The notes beneath the pieces are model-generated. The model ran no database searches. It was not told the DNA's origin and was given only the letters and a program-made list of their open reading frames with translations. A stretch of DNA of 64,000 nucleotides, taken from NCBI RefSeq assembly GCF_963667685.1, contig NZ_OY763930.1, positions 1,036,501 through 1,100,500 of the forward strand, written 5' to 3'. The position numbers were made by a program, and so were the translations under genes. The stretch is from Maridesulfovibrio sp. Lineage in GTDB: Bacteria; Desulfobacterota; Desulfovibrionia; Desulfovibrionales; Desulfovibrionaceae. Within the stretch, counting starts at the first letter, position 1. Every line of letters begins with the position of its first letter. Below are positions 1-8,602 of the stretch, in pieces.

Positions 1-953
1 AGCTGCATCCAATAAGCATCAGAGAAGGAAACATTATTTTCCTGACCTATAATACCGCAAAGCAGCAGCATATCGGCTACTTCATGATGATACCAGATGC
101 CTTGCTCCCTATTGCAGCCATCCGGGAAATTCTGAATGATAGCTTCCTCTTCAAGCCCGGCTTTGGCTTTCCTCTGCCAGCCGGAACTTTCCTTCCAGCA
201 GGGCCAGACAGTAGAGCCGACAAATAATCCCATATACTCTCCAAGCAAATGATTGTTCGCTGAAGAGAAACGGGAAAAGTACCCATTGATAAAATGACAG
301 TGCTGATAAATTGATTCCAACCAACGAGAGCGGAATTGCTGTCCTTCACTCCCGGTAAAGAGAACCGAATCCTCCCCTCCGAGGAGATGCCACGCAAAAG
401 CCCAGTTGACCAGCCGTACACCGAGCTCAAGGGAACTGGTCCAATTAACTCCAAGCAGATACGGACACTCCTCAAACCACGACTGCAACAATTCCCGGCA
501 GCCATTCGCATACTTTTGATCACCGGAAAAACTATAAGCCTGAGCAAGTGTGACCAGCTCCAGATGACGGTTGGGCTCCCAGAGATATTTGATATTCCCG
601 ACCAGCGCTTCATCCCGGTAATTGAGCTTCTTACCAAACTTGAGAGGCGCGGTAATCCCTGTCAAAGGATCACGATTCCATTTTGGCGGGAACCCCAAAT
701 TACAACCACGAAGGGCAAAAACATTAAAATAACCGCTCAAAATTTTATCTGCTGCCCGAAGATGCAAATCCTCATCAGCCACAGAGATACAACCATCTAC
801 AACGGAACGGCTTTTCCCTTGCACCAGCCCGGGACTAGCGACGCAAAACCCTTTAGCCTGTGACTCAGTCTGACAGGCTTTACGTACCCGGTAGGTCACT
901 TCCGGGGCACTCATCCGCATCAAGCGGGCAATCAACCATGAAATATTTTTCAT
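1..953 (-). CDS. Heparinase II/III-family polysaccharide lyase, N-terminal part (runs off left edge)
   Basis: The frame opens at the ATG read from 953 and stays open to the window edge, about 317 residues. The start MKNISWLIARLMRMSAPEV fits the usual N-terminus of bacterial heparinase II/III-like proteins (a RLRxMSPxEVxYR-type opening). It is followed by the alpha/alpha-toroid landmarks: WNRDP.TG, IKYLWEPNRHLELVTLAQAY, GVNWTSSLELGVRLVNW, and the SANNHLLGEYMGLF segment with the conserved NxHLxGE. Family members are usually exported or periplasmic lyases or polysaccharide-processing proteins in exopolysaccharide loci; substrate cannot be told here. The C-terminal beta-sandwich lies outside the window. 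A moderate purine-rich stretch (AGGG) precedes the ATG at longer than usual spacing. Confidence 0.8.
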   Translation of the reverse strand, partial: MKNISWLIARLMRMSAPEVTYRVRKACQTESQAKGFCVASPGLVQGKSRSVVDGCISVADEDLHLRAADKILSGYFNVFALRGCNLGFPPKWNRDPLTGITAPLKFGKKLNYRDEALVGNIKYLWEPNRHLELVTLAQAYSFSGDQKYANGCRELLQSWFEECPYLLGVNWTSSLELGVRLVNWAFAWHLLGGEDSVLFTGSEGQQFRSRWLESIYQHCHFINGYFSRFSSANNHLLGEYMGLFVGSTVWPCWKESSGWQRKAKAGLEEEAIIQNFPDGCNREQGIWYHHEVADMLLLCGIIGQENNVSFSDAYWMQ

Positions 954-1166
954 CTGCACAACAAAAGAACCCTGCATCATTAAAAGGACATATAATCAGG
1001 CCGCAAGATATCATAATCCCCCCACACCCGCTATTGCTCTTTCCCAAGGCGAAAGAACCAGCATACCTCATAATTCAAACCACACTCAACAAACCAGGCG
1101 GTGAGGCCTTATTGAAAAGCCTTTGAAAGATAGGGGATGGCGGCTGAGGGAGGCATTACAATAGAA

Positions 1167-1196
1167 ACGGCCCGTACGCATACACGCACGGGCCGT
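1167..1196 (-). terminator. Intrinsic terminator after pstA
   Basis: Nine-base arms ACGGCCCGT and ACGGGCCGT enclose a 12-nt loop and are followed on the minus strand by a short T-rich stretch. It lies 32 bases beyond the pstA stop and closes the pstSCA transcript, so no pstB follows in the same unit. Confidence 0.75.
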
Positions 1197-1228
1197 CCCA
1201 AGCACGGTCAAGAGGGTGAGGATGAAAT

Positions 1229-2185
1229 CTATTTGTTACCTTTTCTCTGCATCCTTGCACGGATATAGATAGCCAGCATATTCATGCTCAGCACAAGGGT
1301 GATCAGCACGAGCGAGGTCCCGTACTGGATGTGCCTTGTTTTTTCGATCTCGGTTCCGGCGGTTGCCAGAACATAGATGTGGTAGGGAAGCGCCATGACA
1401 TCATCAAACAGGGATTCCGGCATTTCAGGAGTAAAAAATACTGCCGCGGTAAACATAATCGCTGCTGTTTCTCCGGCAGCCCTTGAAAGGGTCAGAATAG
1501 CACCGGTGAGCATCCCGGGCAGTGCGGACGGAAGAACTACTTTATATATGGTCTGCCATTTTGTTGCGCCCAACCCGAGGGATGCTTCGCGGTAAGTCTG
1601 CGGAACTGAACGCAGGGCTTCTTCGGATGCGCCGATGACAAGGGGAAGAGCCAGCGCACCAAGAGTACAGACCCCGGCCAGAATACTTACGCCCATCCCC
1701 ATAACGGTAACGAAAAGAGACAGGCCGAACAGACCGAAAACGACAGAGGGAACACCGGCAAGGTTATTGATTCCAAGGCGGATAATGCGCACCAGCCTGG
1801 GCGACGTTGCATATTCGTTGAGGTAAATTGCAGTGGCTATACCCCAGGGCAGAGCGATCATGAGTGCCCCATAGCTAAGGACGATGGTTCCCACGATACA
1901 GGGTAAAATTCCACCGGCGGTCATGGATTCGCGGGGACTCTCTGTAAGGAATTCCCAACTCATGGCCGGAAGGCCATAGTAAAGAACAAAGCCGACGATG
2001 ATCAACAAAGCTAGACCGTTGACAGCGGCAGCGCCTTTAAACAACATGAAGACCACTTTCTGGATCTTCTCCCTCATTGAATGATTATCTTTGCCGGGTT
2101 CCATCTTGATCTCGGCCACTTCTGCATTAACTGCCATCATGGAATCCACTTGTTCTATTGTTTCTGCGTTATTCATTTCTTTCAC
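1229..2185 (-). CDS. pstA: Phosphate ABC transporter permease PstA
   Basis: One of the two membrane subunits of the high-affinity phosphate importer PstSCAB. The 318-residue product has about six membrane segments after a roughly 40-residue cytoplasmic N-terminus. It carries the EAA-type loop that docks the ATPase (TYREASLGLGATKWQTIYKV, followed by LP). The start is taken at GTG 2185; an ATG three codons later is the alternative, and neither has a strong ribosome site. It lies 24 nt after pstC in the same direction, so the two are surely co-transcribed. The expected next gene, pstB, is absent: a terminator follows at once. Confidence 0.93.
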   Translation of the reverse strand: MKEMNNAETIEQVDSMMAVNAEVAEIKMEPGKDNHSMREKIQKVVFMLFKGAAAVNGLALLIIVGFVLYYGLPAMSWEFLTESPRESMTAGGILPCIVGTIVLSYGALMIALPWGIATAIYLNEYATSPRLVRIIRLGINNLAGVPSVVFGLFGLSLFVTVMGMGVSILAGVCTLGALALPLVIGASEEALRSVPQTYREASLGLGATKWQTIYKVVLPSALPGMLTGAILTLSRAAGETAAIMFTAAVFFTPEMPESLFDDVMALPYHIYVLATAGTEIEKTRHIQYGTSLVLITLVLSMNMLAIYIRARMQRKGNK

Positions 2186-2209
2186 CGATATTTGTCCCGT
2201 GCGTTGCAG

Positions 2210-3562
2210 TTACAGGGTTGCGGAACCGACCTGTTTGTATTTGTGGGCCACGTAATCCGCTATGAGGTTAAAGGCCATAGTGAACAGGAATAGCACCATA
2301 CCGATGGCGAAAAGCGCGTAATAATGATCACTATGAAAAGGAGCTTCACCCATTTCCGCTGCAATTGATGCCGGCATGGGGCGGACCGGATCAAATATGG
2401 ACCCGGGAATAAGTCCCGCTCCACCGGCGACCATGAGCACAACCATGGTCTCACCGATTGAACGGGCCATACCAAGAATGACCCCGGTGGAAATACCGGA
2501 CAGGGAAGCGGGGACTATAACCTTGTAAATGGACTGCCAGTGAGTGGCTCCAAGGGCGAGGGACGCCTCCTTGAGTTCCGGGGGGACGGAATAGATGGCA
2601 TCCTCAGAAATACTGGTGATGGTCGGCACGGCCATAAATGCCAGCATAATTGATGCGTTGAAAAGGTTAAGACCAACAGCGATGTCAAATGTCTCCTGCA
2701 GGAAAGGTGCGACAACAACCATACCGAAAAAACCGATAACAACGGATGGAAGGGCTGCAAGCATCTCAACAGCCGGCTTGACTATATTACGGATTTTGAG
2801 CGGTGCAATTTCAGCAAGATAAATTGCGGTCATAACACCGAGAGGAATCGCGATCAGGGAAGAAAGCATGGTCACTGAGCCGGAACCGACAATCAAAGGC
2901 CAGATACCGAAAGCAGGATCTTCATCAGTTGGATACCACTCATGACCGAAGAGAAAATCACTGACCGACACGTGCTTGAAAATTGGCATTCCTTCAATAA
3001 AGAGGAACATCATAATCAGAAAAAGAACCAGGATTGAAGTAAATGCGGTAATCAGAAAAATAGAATGGATAATGCGCTCAGTGGTTCGCCTACTGAGCGA
3101 CAGGGAAGAAATACCGAAAATAACCAATCCCAGGAGTCCGAGAACTCCGCTCAGCACATACCATCCGGTACTTCTTGAAGAAATCATTTTTTCAGCGCTG
3201 GCTTTAATCGCGGCCAGAATTTCCGCCTCATTTTTACCCTTGGCCATCACCGCTGAATCTGTGCGAACATGGGTGTAGACCCTGTTCAGCGCAGCGCTGA
3301 GCTCTTTAGAATTAAGATCTTTTTCAGCCCTGCTCAGGCTGGACTCTTCTGTTGTCTCAGCAATTTCGTGGCTGGAAAGCATCATGACTTTCTTCAAAGC
3401 ACCAGTGGCACTCTTGGAATAGTCACCCCTTTGAGCAACCTTTTCGGCTGAAGAAATAAAAATCTGTTCAGCTTCGGTTTTTACGCCCAGTTTGTATGCG
3501 TAAACCCCGGACAGGACTGCTAGGATAAGAAGCAGTAAACAGATATTGCGGGACGTAATCAC
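2210..3562 (-). CDS. pstC: Phosphate ABC transporter permease PstC, with N-terminal extension
   Basis: Second membrane subunit of the phosphate importer. The C-terminal ~290 residues hold the permease fold with the EAA loop (LKEASLALGATHWQSIYKVI, then VP). At 450 residues it is well over 100 residues longer than the classic ~320-residue PstC. The extra part begins with a membrane segment (residues ~5-23), then ~115 hydrophilic residues rich in Lys, Ser and Glu, then a further hydrophobic segment near 140-158, so a periplasmic domain is likely. The GTG start has a good AGGGGA ribosome site. It lies 123 bases downstream of pstS. Confidence 0.92.
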   Translation of the reverse strand: MITSRNICLLLLILAVLSGVYAYKLGVKTEAEQIFISSAEKVAQRGDYSKSATGALKKVMMLSSHEIAETTEESSLSRAEKDLNSKELSAALNRVYTHVRTDSAVMAKGKNEAEILAAIKASAEKMISSRSTGWYVLSGVLGLLGLVIFGISSLSLSRRTTERIIHSIFLITAFTSILVLFLIMMFLFIEGMPIFKHVSVSDFLFGHEWYPTDEDPAFGIWPLIVGSGSVTMLSSLIAIPLGVMTAIYLAEIAPLKIRNIVKPAVEMLAALPSVVIGFFGMVVVAPFLQETFDIAVGLNLFNASIMLAFMAVPTITSISEDAIYSVPPELKEASLALGATHWQSIYKVIVPASLSGISTGVILGMARSIGETMVVLMVAGGAGLIPGSIFDPVRPMPASIAAEMGEAPFHSDHYYALFAIGMVLFLFTMAFNLIADYVAHKYKQVGSATL

Positions 3563-3685
3563 GACTTTTCCCCTGATATAAAATTTATTTTAACTGTTAG
3601 CCATAGAGACTTAAAATTCCGGGGGGACTTTTGGAGTCTCCCCGGACATTATATTAATTCGGACCCGGTTTTCCGGTAAATCTTA

Positions 3686-4504
3686 CTATTTTACAGGGAT
3701 GAAACCGGTGTCAGCAGCAAGCTTCTGACCCGCGGGGCTCATCATGAAGTCGATGATTGCTTTAGTTTCACCGCTAGGTTCGCCGGGGGTGTAGAGGTTC
3801 AGACCACGGGAGATGGGGTAAGAACCGTCTTTAGCAGTAGCAACGGAAGCTGCAACGCCGTTTACTTCAACAGCTTTGAGTTCTTTGTTCAGGTAAGCGA
3901 GGCCAACATAACCGATTGCTTTTTTGTTTTTGGAGACAGCCTGTGCAACAGCACCGTTGGAAGCCTGAAGCAGAGCGCCGGGGAATACACGGTGTTTTTT
4001 GCCGTCTTTCTTCATGACTTTGCTTTTCCAGCAGTCGTAGGTACCGGAAGAAGTATCACGGGAGATTACAACGATCTTTGCATCTTCGCCGCCAACTTCT
4101 TTCCAGTTGGTGATTTTACCTGTGTAAATGCCCCAGAGCTGATCTTTGCTGAGCTTGGAAACAGGGTTGCCGGGGTTTACGATGGGAACGATGCAGTCAA
4201 GAGCAACAATGAACTGTACGGGCTTGCGGCCGTTGTCAGTAGCTTTCTGGATTTCAGCACTTTTCATATCGCGGGACATCATTGCGATATCGGTGGTGCC
4301 GTCGATCAGAGCTTTAGCTCCGTTGGAAGAACCGCCACCGGAGATGGAGATGGAAACATTGGGGTTAGCTTTCATGAAGGTTTCAGCTGTTTTCTGCATC
4401 AGGGGCAGAACGGTGGTTGAACCTTTAACCTGAATGGAACCGGCAAATGCGGAACCTGTAAATGCCATTACCATTACAGCAACAAGAGCAATAATTTTTT
4501 TCAT
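3686..4504 (-). CDS. pstS: Phosphate-binding periplasmic protein PstS
   Basis: Captures phosphate in the periplasm and delivers it to PstCA. The ATG at 4504 is chosen because GGAGG lies just upstream; a TTG four codons earlier would put that ribosome site inside the gene. The 272-residue product opens with a signal peptide (MKKIIALVAVMVMAFTGSAFA, written here as 20 plus 1 residues). It then shows the phosphate-contact segments KGSTTVLP, ISGGGSSNGAKALIDG and SRDTSSGT. It is the first gene of pstS-pstC-pstA and has a possible PhoB-type site upstream at 4595-4613. Confidence 0.94.
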   Translation of the reverse strand: MKKIIALVAVMVMAFTGSAFAGSIQVKGSTTVLPLMQKTAETFMKANPNVSISISGGGSSNGAKALIDGTTDIAMMSRDMKSAEIQKATDNGRKPVQFIVALDCIVPIVNPGNPVSKLSKDQLWGIYTGKITNWKEVGGEDAKIVVISRDTSSGTYDCWKSKVMKKDGKKHRVFPGALLQASNGAVAQAVSKNKKAIGYVGLAYLNKELKAVEVNGVAASVATAKDGSYPISRGLNLYTPGEPSGETKAIIDFMMSPAGQKLAADTGFIPVK

Positions 4505-4595
4505 TTTTTCCTCCAAAGATGGAATTTTGATTTCAGACTCAGTTCATATTTACCGCGTCCGTTTTCTATCGTTGCTCAATGGTTTATCTGAACTT

Positions 4596-4612
4596 GGTTA
4601 CAGACCTGTTAC
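4596..4612 (-). promoter_or_regulatory. Candidate PhoB-type direct repeat upstream of pstS
   Basis: Read toward pstS the site is CGTAAC-AGGTC-TGTAAC: two GTAAC half-sites repeated at exactly 11 bp, the spacing typical of PhoB/PhoP boxes. It lies about 90 bases upstream of the pstS start. The same pattern occurs upstream of the parA-like gene at 7631-7647. Assignment to PhoB is inference from layout and the target gene. Confidence 0.5.
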
Positions 4613-4731
4613 GTCCAAAAGAAAGATCAGTTACAGTGTATTTTTCTTTGATTATCTGGGTAAAAAATTGATGGCATGCAGCTTGCTTCTATTAACGGCA
4701 AAAACCAATTCTTTACCACGGAGCAAAACCC

Positions 4732-6084
4732 ATGAAATCCAGATATGTCATAATTGGCGCGGGTCCAACTGGACTCGGCGCGGCCCGCAGACTTTCCGAG
4801 CTTGGGGAAAAATCCTTTATCGTGCTGGAAAAAAATTCCTGGCCGGGAGGACTTGCCACCAGTTTCAAAGATGAAAAAGGCTTTACCTGGGATATTGGCG
4901 GGCATGTCATGTTTTCCCACTACGAGTATTATGACAATTTGATCGAGGAACTTTTAAAAGGGGAATATACCGAACATCTGCGCGAATCATGGGTGCGTAT
5001 ACTTAGGAATTGGGTTCCCTATCCGTTCCAGAACAATATCCGCTATCTTCCAAATCAGGAAAAATGGGAATGCGTACGCGGTCTTCTGCCCGGAGAACGA
5101 TCCGAAAAGACTCCACGAAACTTTCAGGAATGGATTCACTCTGTCTTCGGTAAGGGCATTGCCAAGCACTTTATGGAGCCATATAACTTCAAAGTATGGG
5201 CCACCAAACCGGAAAACATGTCCTTCTCATGGATAGGTGAAAGAGTCAGCGTAGTGGACCTGCGCTCTGTGCTCAAAAATATCCTGCTGGAACAGGACCA
5301 GCTTTCATGGGGACCGAACAACAAATTCAAATTCCCGCTTAAAGGCGGAACCGGAACCATCTTCCGCAAGCTGGCTGAAACAGTTGCGCCCTACATCAAA
5401 TATAACTCGCAGATAGTTAAAATAGACAGCAAAGCCAAAACCGTAACCGACTCAGAGGGCAATGTTTACGGATATAAATTTCTGCTCAACACAGCACCCA
5501 TTGATATTCTGAGTTCCCGCTGGCTGGTGAATCCGGCAGAGCAGCTCATTAATGCGGCGGGCAGTCTCAAGCACAACAGTGTTGTCGTTGCAGGAATCGG
5601 CCTGTCTTCATCACGCCCTGATTCACGTTGCTGGATGTATTTCCCGGAAAATGACAATCCTTTTTACCGGGTCACCAATTTTCACAACTACTCCCCCAAC
5701 AATACCCCCGAGCCGGGTAAAGGCCGGGCGCTTATGTGTGAAGTTTCCTACTCCAAAGAAAAGATTATTGATCAGCATAATATCATTAAAGAGGTGGAGG
5801 AAGGACTGGTCAATACCAGCATGATTAGTGAAGAAGACCGAAAGGATATCATCTCGCGCTGGTCAATTAATGTGGATTACGGATACCCTGTCCCTTGCCT
5901 GCAACGCGATGAAGCGTTAAAAGTTCTACAGCCTGCTCTTGAATCCATGAACATCTATTCCCGTGGCCGCTTCGGCGGCTGGAAATACGAAGTATCCAAC
6001 ATGGACCACTCGGTGATGCAGGGCGTAGAATGGGCTGAACGAATGATTAACGGACAGCCGGAAACCACATACAGGATCAGCTAG
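4732..6084 (+). CDS. NAD(P)/FAD-dependent amine-oxidase-like / UDP-galactopyranose-mutase-like oxidoreductase
   Basis: A flavoprotein of 450 residues with an N-terminal dinucleotide-binding motif (VIIGAGPTGLGAARRL), the acidic end of the second strand (VLEKN), and the GG.A.SF..GF..D.GGH loop of the protoporphyrinogen oxidase/amine oxidase/UDP-galactopyranose mutase superfamily. The C-terminus (YSRGRFGGWKYEVSNMDHS, then VMQG) is the second FAD-contact segment, and its wording recalls sugar mutase-like proteins in polysaccharide loci. The substrate is not identifiable. The start is the ATG with GGAG eight bases upstream. The next gene starts 4 bases after the stop, so the two are probably co-transcribed. 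Confidence 0.75.
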   Translation: MKSRYVIIGAGPTGLGAARRLSELGEKSFIVLEKNSWPGGLATSFKDEKGFTWDIGGHVMFSHYEYYDNLIEELLKGEYTEHLRESWVRILRNWVPYPFQNNIRYLPNQEKWECVRGLLPGERSEKTPRNFQEWIHSVFGKGIAKHFMEPYNFKVWATKPENMSFSWIGERVSVVDLRSVLKNILLEQDQLSWGPNNKFKFPLKGGTGTIFRKLAETVAPYIKYNSQIVKIDSKAKTVTDSEGNVYGYKFLLNTAPIDILSSRWLVNPAEQLINAAGSLKHNSVVVAGIGLSSSRPDSRCWMYFPENDNPFYRVTNFHNYSPNNTPEPGKGRALMCEVSYSKEKIIDQHNIIKEVEEGLVNTSMISEEDRKDIISRWSINVDYGYPVPCLQRDEALKVLQPALESMNIYSRGRFGGWKYEVSNMDHSVMQGVEWAERMINGQPETTYRIS

Positions 6085-6088
6085 GTAC

Positions 6089-7165
6089 ATGACAATTTCC
6101 ACCGCCACTTATGAAATTCGGCGGGAGAATGTCCGCAGACGGCTTAAAGACCGCGGACACCCTCCTCTTTTGATCAGCTTCGCAGCCAACCGCTACTACC
6201 TGAGCGGCTTTGAACTTCACGATCCCCAGTGCAATGAAACAGCCGGGTGGCTTATCATTGACCCTGACGGGCGCGATTTCCTGCTCACCGATCCCCGCTA
6301 TCACGATGCCGCGCGCAAGGTCTGGAACGAAGAAGACATCTTTATTTATACCGGACGTAAATTTGATGCCCTGCGCGACTTCTTCAAGTCAAACGGGTTC
6401 ACGGAAATTTCCTACGACCCAAAATCAATCAATATTTTCGAGCATGAAAAGCTCCACGAGCTCTGTGAACTTAAACCCGTATCAGGTCTGGTTGAAGATC
6501 TGCGCCTGATTAAGGACGAAACCGAAATCAAGCTCATGGAAGAATCCTGCGCCCTGAACCATAAGGTATATGAACTTCTGGAGCCCAAACTTCAGCCCGG
6601 ACGCACCGAAGCCGAAATCGCATGGGACGTGGAACAGCTTTTCCGTAACAACGGAGCATCCGAACTGGCTTTTCCCAGCATTGTCGGCATCGGTCCTAAT
6701 GCTGCGCTGCCCCACGCCATACCCGGCAGCGACAAACTCACTGACGGATCACTGGTTCTCATTGATATGGGCGGACGCATGGGCGACTACTGCTCCGACC
6801 AGACCAGAACTTTCTGGGTAGGAGACAAGCCTTCCGACCGCTTTCTCGCTGTGCGTGACCAGGTTCAGGAAGCACAGATGGAAGCCATCAAAGTGCTGCG
6901 CCCCGGTCTGCCGATCCAGCATGCCTACCATACCGCCCGTGCGGTTTTTGAAAAATACGGGGTGGAAAAGTACTTTACCCATTCGCTGGGACACGGTATC
7001 GGCCTTGAAACACATGAGCCGCCAAGTGTAAGCCCCATTGCTTCCGGTGAACTTAAACCGGGCATGGTCATTACAGTTGAACCCGGACTATACTACCCTG
7101 ATTGGGGCGGTATCCGCTGGGAATACATGGTATTGATTACTGAAGACGGATATAAAATATTGTAG
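6089..7165 (+). CDS. Xaa-Pro aminopeptidase-type M24 metallopeptidase
   Basis: A 358-residue cytosolic peptidase that removes N-terminal residues before proline. The N-terminal ~130 residues form the creatinase-like domain (NRYYLSGFELHD..). The C-terminal pita-bread domain carries the full dinuclear metal set: Asp in LIDMGG, Asp in YCSDQTRTF, His in HSLGHGIG, Glu in TVEPGLYY and Glu in GIRWEYMVLI. It follows the flavoprotein gene by 4 bases and is followed 27 bases later by the DUF4911 gene, giving a three-gene unit that ends at the terminator near 7500. Confidence 0.9.
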   Translation: MTISTATYEIRRENVRRRLKDRGHPPLLISFAANRYYLSGFELHDPQCNETAGWLIIDPDGRDFLLTDPRYHDAARKVWNEEDIFIYTGRKFDALRDFFKSNGFTEISYDPKSINIFEHEKLHELCELKPVSGLVEDLRLIKDETEIKLMEESCALNHKVYELLEPKLQPGRTEAEIAWDVEQLFRNNGASELAFPSIVGIGPNAALPHAIPGSDKLTDGSLVLIDMGGRMGDYCSDQTRTFWVGDKPSDRFLAVRDQVQEAQMEAIKVLRPGLPIQHAYHTARAVFEKYGVEKYFTHSLGHGIGLETHEPPSVSPIASGELKPGMVITVEPGLYYPDWGGIRWEYMVLITEDGYKIL

Positions 7166-7171
7166 GAACAA

Positions 7172-7183
7172 GCCGCCGGAGGC
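7172..7183 (+). promoter_or_regulatory. Ribosome site embedded in GCCGCCGGAGGC
   Basis: The GGAGG ribosome site of the DUF4911 gene lies inside GCCGCCGGAGGC, the reverse complement of the conserved end of the dispersed intergenic repeat described at 25-36 kb. The same arrangement is seen before the gene starting at 29912. Confidence 0.5.
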
Positions 7184-7192
7184 AAATTATAT

Positions 7193-7474
7193 ATGGCCCG
7201 TAGAAAAAGAAAACCACGCCCACGTCCGTTGCCCCCGCCGCCGGAAAATTCCAGCCGCATGTATATCCAGATTGCGCCTTCTGATATCGCAATCTTCAGG
7301 TTTCTCATGGAGGCAGCTGATAATCTGGCCCTTTTTACTATTGCCGACCGGTTCAAAGGAATCCTTCTGCTTCGCTACAGTCAGCATCAGGAAAAGGAAT
7401 TTCGCCAGTTCATGAACGGCTTGAAGCAGGAGATAGACATCAAGTTCCTGCCCAATCCTTCAAATCCGGCATAG
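7193..7474 (+). CDS. DUF4911 domain protein
   Basis: A small 93-residue protein with a very basic, proline-rich start (RRKRKPRPRPLPPPP), followed by a compact domain whose pattern (RMYIQIAPSDIAIFRFLME..DNLALFTI, then YSQHQEKEFRQFM) matches the DUF4911 family common in Desulfovibrio. Function is unknown. The start is the ATG nine bases after GGAGG. It is the last gene of the 4732-7474 unit. Confidence 0.7.
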   Translation: MARRKRKPRPRPLPPPPENSSRMYIQIAPSDIAIFRFLMEAADNLALFTIADRFKGILLLRYSQHQEKEFRQFMNGLKQEIDIKFLPNPSNPA

Positions 7475-7495
7475 ATTCAATTAGCGCCCTAGAAT

Positions 7496-7528
7496 AAAAA
7501 GCCCGGCACAAATGTGCCGGGCTTTTTT
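7496..7528 (+). terminator. Intrinsic terminator
   Basis: AGCCCGGCACAAATGTGCCGGGCT hairpin followed by six T. It ends the unit that finishes with the DUF4911 gene. Confidence 0.9.
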
Positions 7529-7628
7529 ACGTTAGTACACAGTCTGTTTAAAACAAGTATATTGCCAAGTGAAACTTTGATCTACTGCCATGTTCCATGC
7601 TACATGAATTATACAAGGATTTATTTTT

Positions 7629-7650
7629 TGCGTAACTTTAATGTAACGCA
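7629..7650 (+). promoter_or_regulatory. Palindrome and PhoB-like direct repeat upstream of parA-like gene
   Basis: A 22-base imperfect palindrome (TGCGTAAC...GTAACGCA, 7 of 8 arm pairs) that also reads as CGTAAC-TTTAA-TGTAAC, the same 17-base pattern as the site upstream of pstS. It sits about 40 bases upstream of the coding start. Confidence 0.45.
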
Positions 7651-7699
7651 GGCAGGATAATAGAATAAATTTAATCAAATACACTGGATGGAACTCCCC

Positions 7700-8458
7700 A
7701 TGAAATCTATTGCTTGCTACAACATGAAAGGCGGTGTCGGAAAAACAAGTTCTGCTGTTAATTTCGCTTATCTCAGTGCCGCAAACGGTCTAAAAACTGT
7801 CCTCTGGGATCTTGATCCGCAAGGCGCTGCAACGTTTCATCTGGGGATTGCTCCACTGCAAAAAACAAAACTCAAAAAGCTGGTCAAGGATAAAAAGATG
7901 ACCAGAACGCTGGTCGAATCGACCCCGTATGAAAATCTTTCCGCCATTCCGGCCGGGTTTGAATACCGCAACATGGATCTGGTAATGGATGACAGCAAGA
8001 AATCGTGCAAAAAAATGAAAAAGATACTTGAATCGTTCGCACCAGATTATGATGTTTTTATTTTCGATTGCCCACCAAGCATTTCGAATCTTTCCGATAC
8101 GATTTTCAATACCGTAGATTACATCTTCATGCCTGTAGTACCCGCCGCCATGCCCCAGCAGACATTCCTGCGGGTTAAAGAATATCTTGAAGATATAGAG
8201 AACCCGAGCGCGGAACTGATTCCTTTTTTCAACATGGTCGACCGCCGCAAAAGCGGACACAGAAAAATTATGTGGGACAACAAAAAAGCCTTCCCACAGG
8301 TCTTTTGTGAGAATTACATTCCGGCAAGAGCTGACATTGAAAAAATGGGGCTAATGAAGGCTCCGCTTCATACCTTCGCGCCAAAATCAGACGCAGCGCG
8401 TTCCTACTCTCTATTATGGAAAGAACTGATGGTACGGGCAGAGATCCAGTCACCTTAA
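7700..8458 (+). CDS. ParA/MinD-family ATPase, orphan
   Basis: A 252-residue P-loop ATPase with the deviant Walker A motif KGGVGKTSSAVN, the A' motif DLDPQGAATFHLG and the Walker B-like FIFDCPPS. In this family ATP-driven dimers move on DNA or position cargo such as plasmids, chromosomes, chemoreceptor clusters or enzymes. There is no parB or parS-like array next to it, and it is a lone gene, so a segregation role cannot be assumed. The start MKSIACYNMKGG is chosen by family fit; an in-frame ATG four codons upstream (7688) is possible. A PhoB-like site lies upstream. Confidence 0.82.
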   Translation: MKSIACYNMKGGVGKTSSAVNFAYLSAANGLKTVLWDLDPQGAATFHLGIAPLQKTKLKKLVKDKKMTRTLVESTPYENLSAIPAGFEYRNMDLVMDDSKKSCKKMKKILESFAPDYDVFIFDCPPSISNLSDTIFNTVDYIFMPVVPAAMPQQTFLRVKEYLEDIENPSAELIPFFNMVDRRKSGHRKIMWDNKKAFPQVFCENYIPARADIEKMGLMKAPLHTFAPKSDAARSYSLLWKELMVRAEIQSP

Positions 8459-8602
8459 AGCAAAGATCCGCGCCTATTACCGTTCAACACTCAGTTTTTG
8501 TTGACATTTTTACCGGAAATATTCAATTATACTAACTCACACAAATTTGATTTAACCTACAGCTGAAAGATGCTGCTAAAACTGCAAAAGGTGGAACAGA
8601 AT

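Noticed and set aside
336-1126. Plus-strand open frames of 175 and 88 codons at the left end
   Set aside because: They lie opposite the heparinase-type gene, whose minus-strand frame shows family motifs throughout; the plus frames have none.
7700-8458. Plasmid or integrated-element partition locus
   Set aside because: Only a lone ParA-type ATPase is present, with no ParB, no parS-like repeats and no other mobile-element genes.
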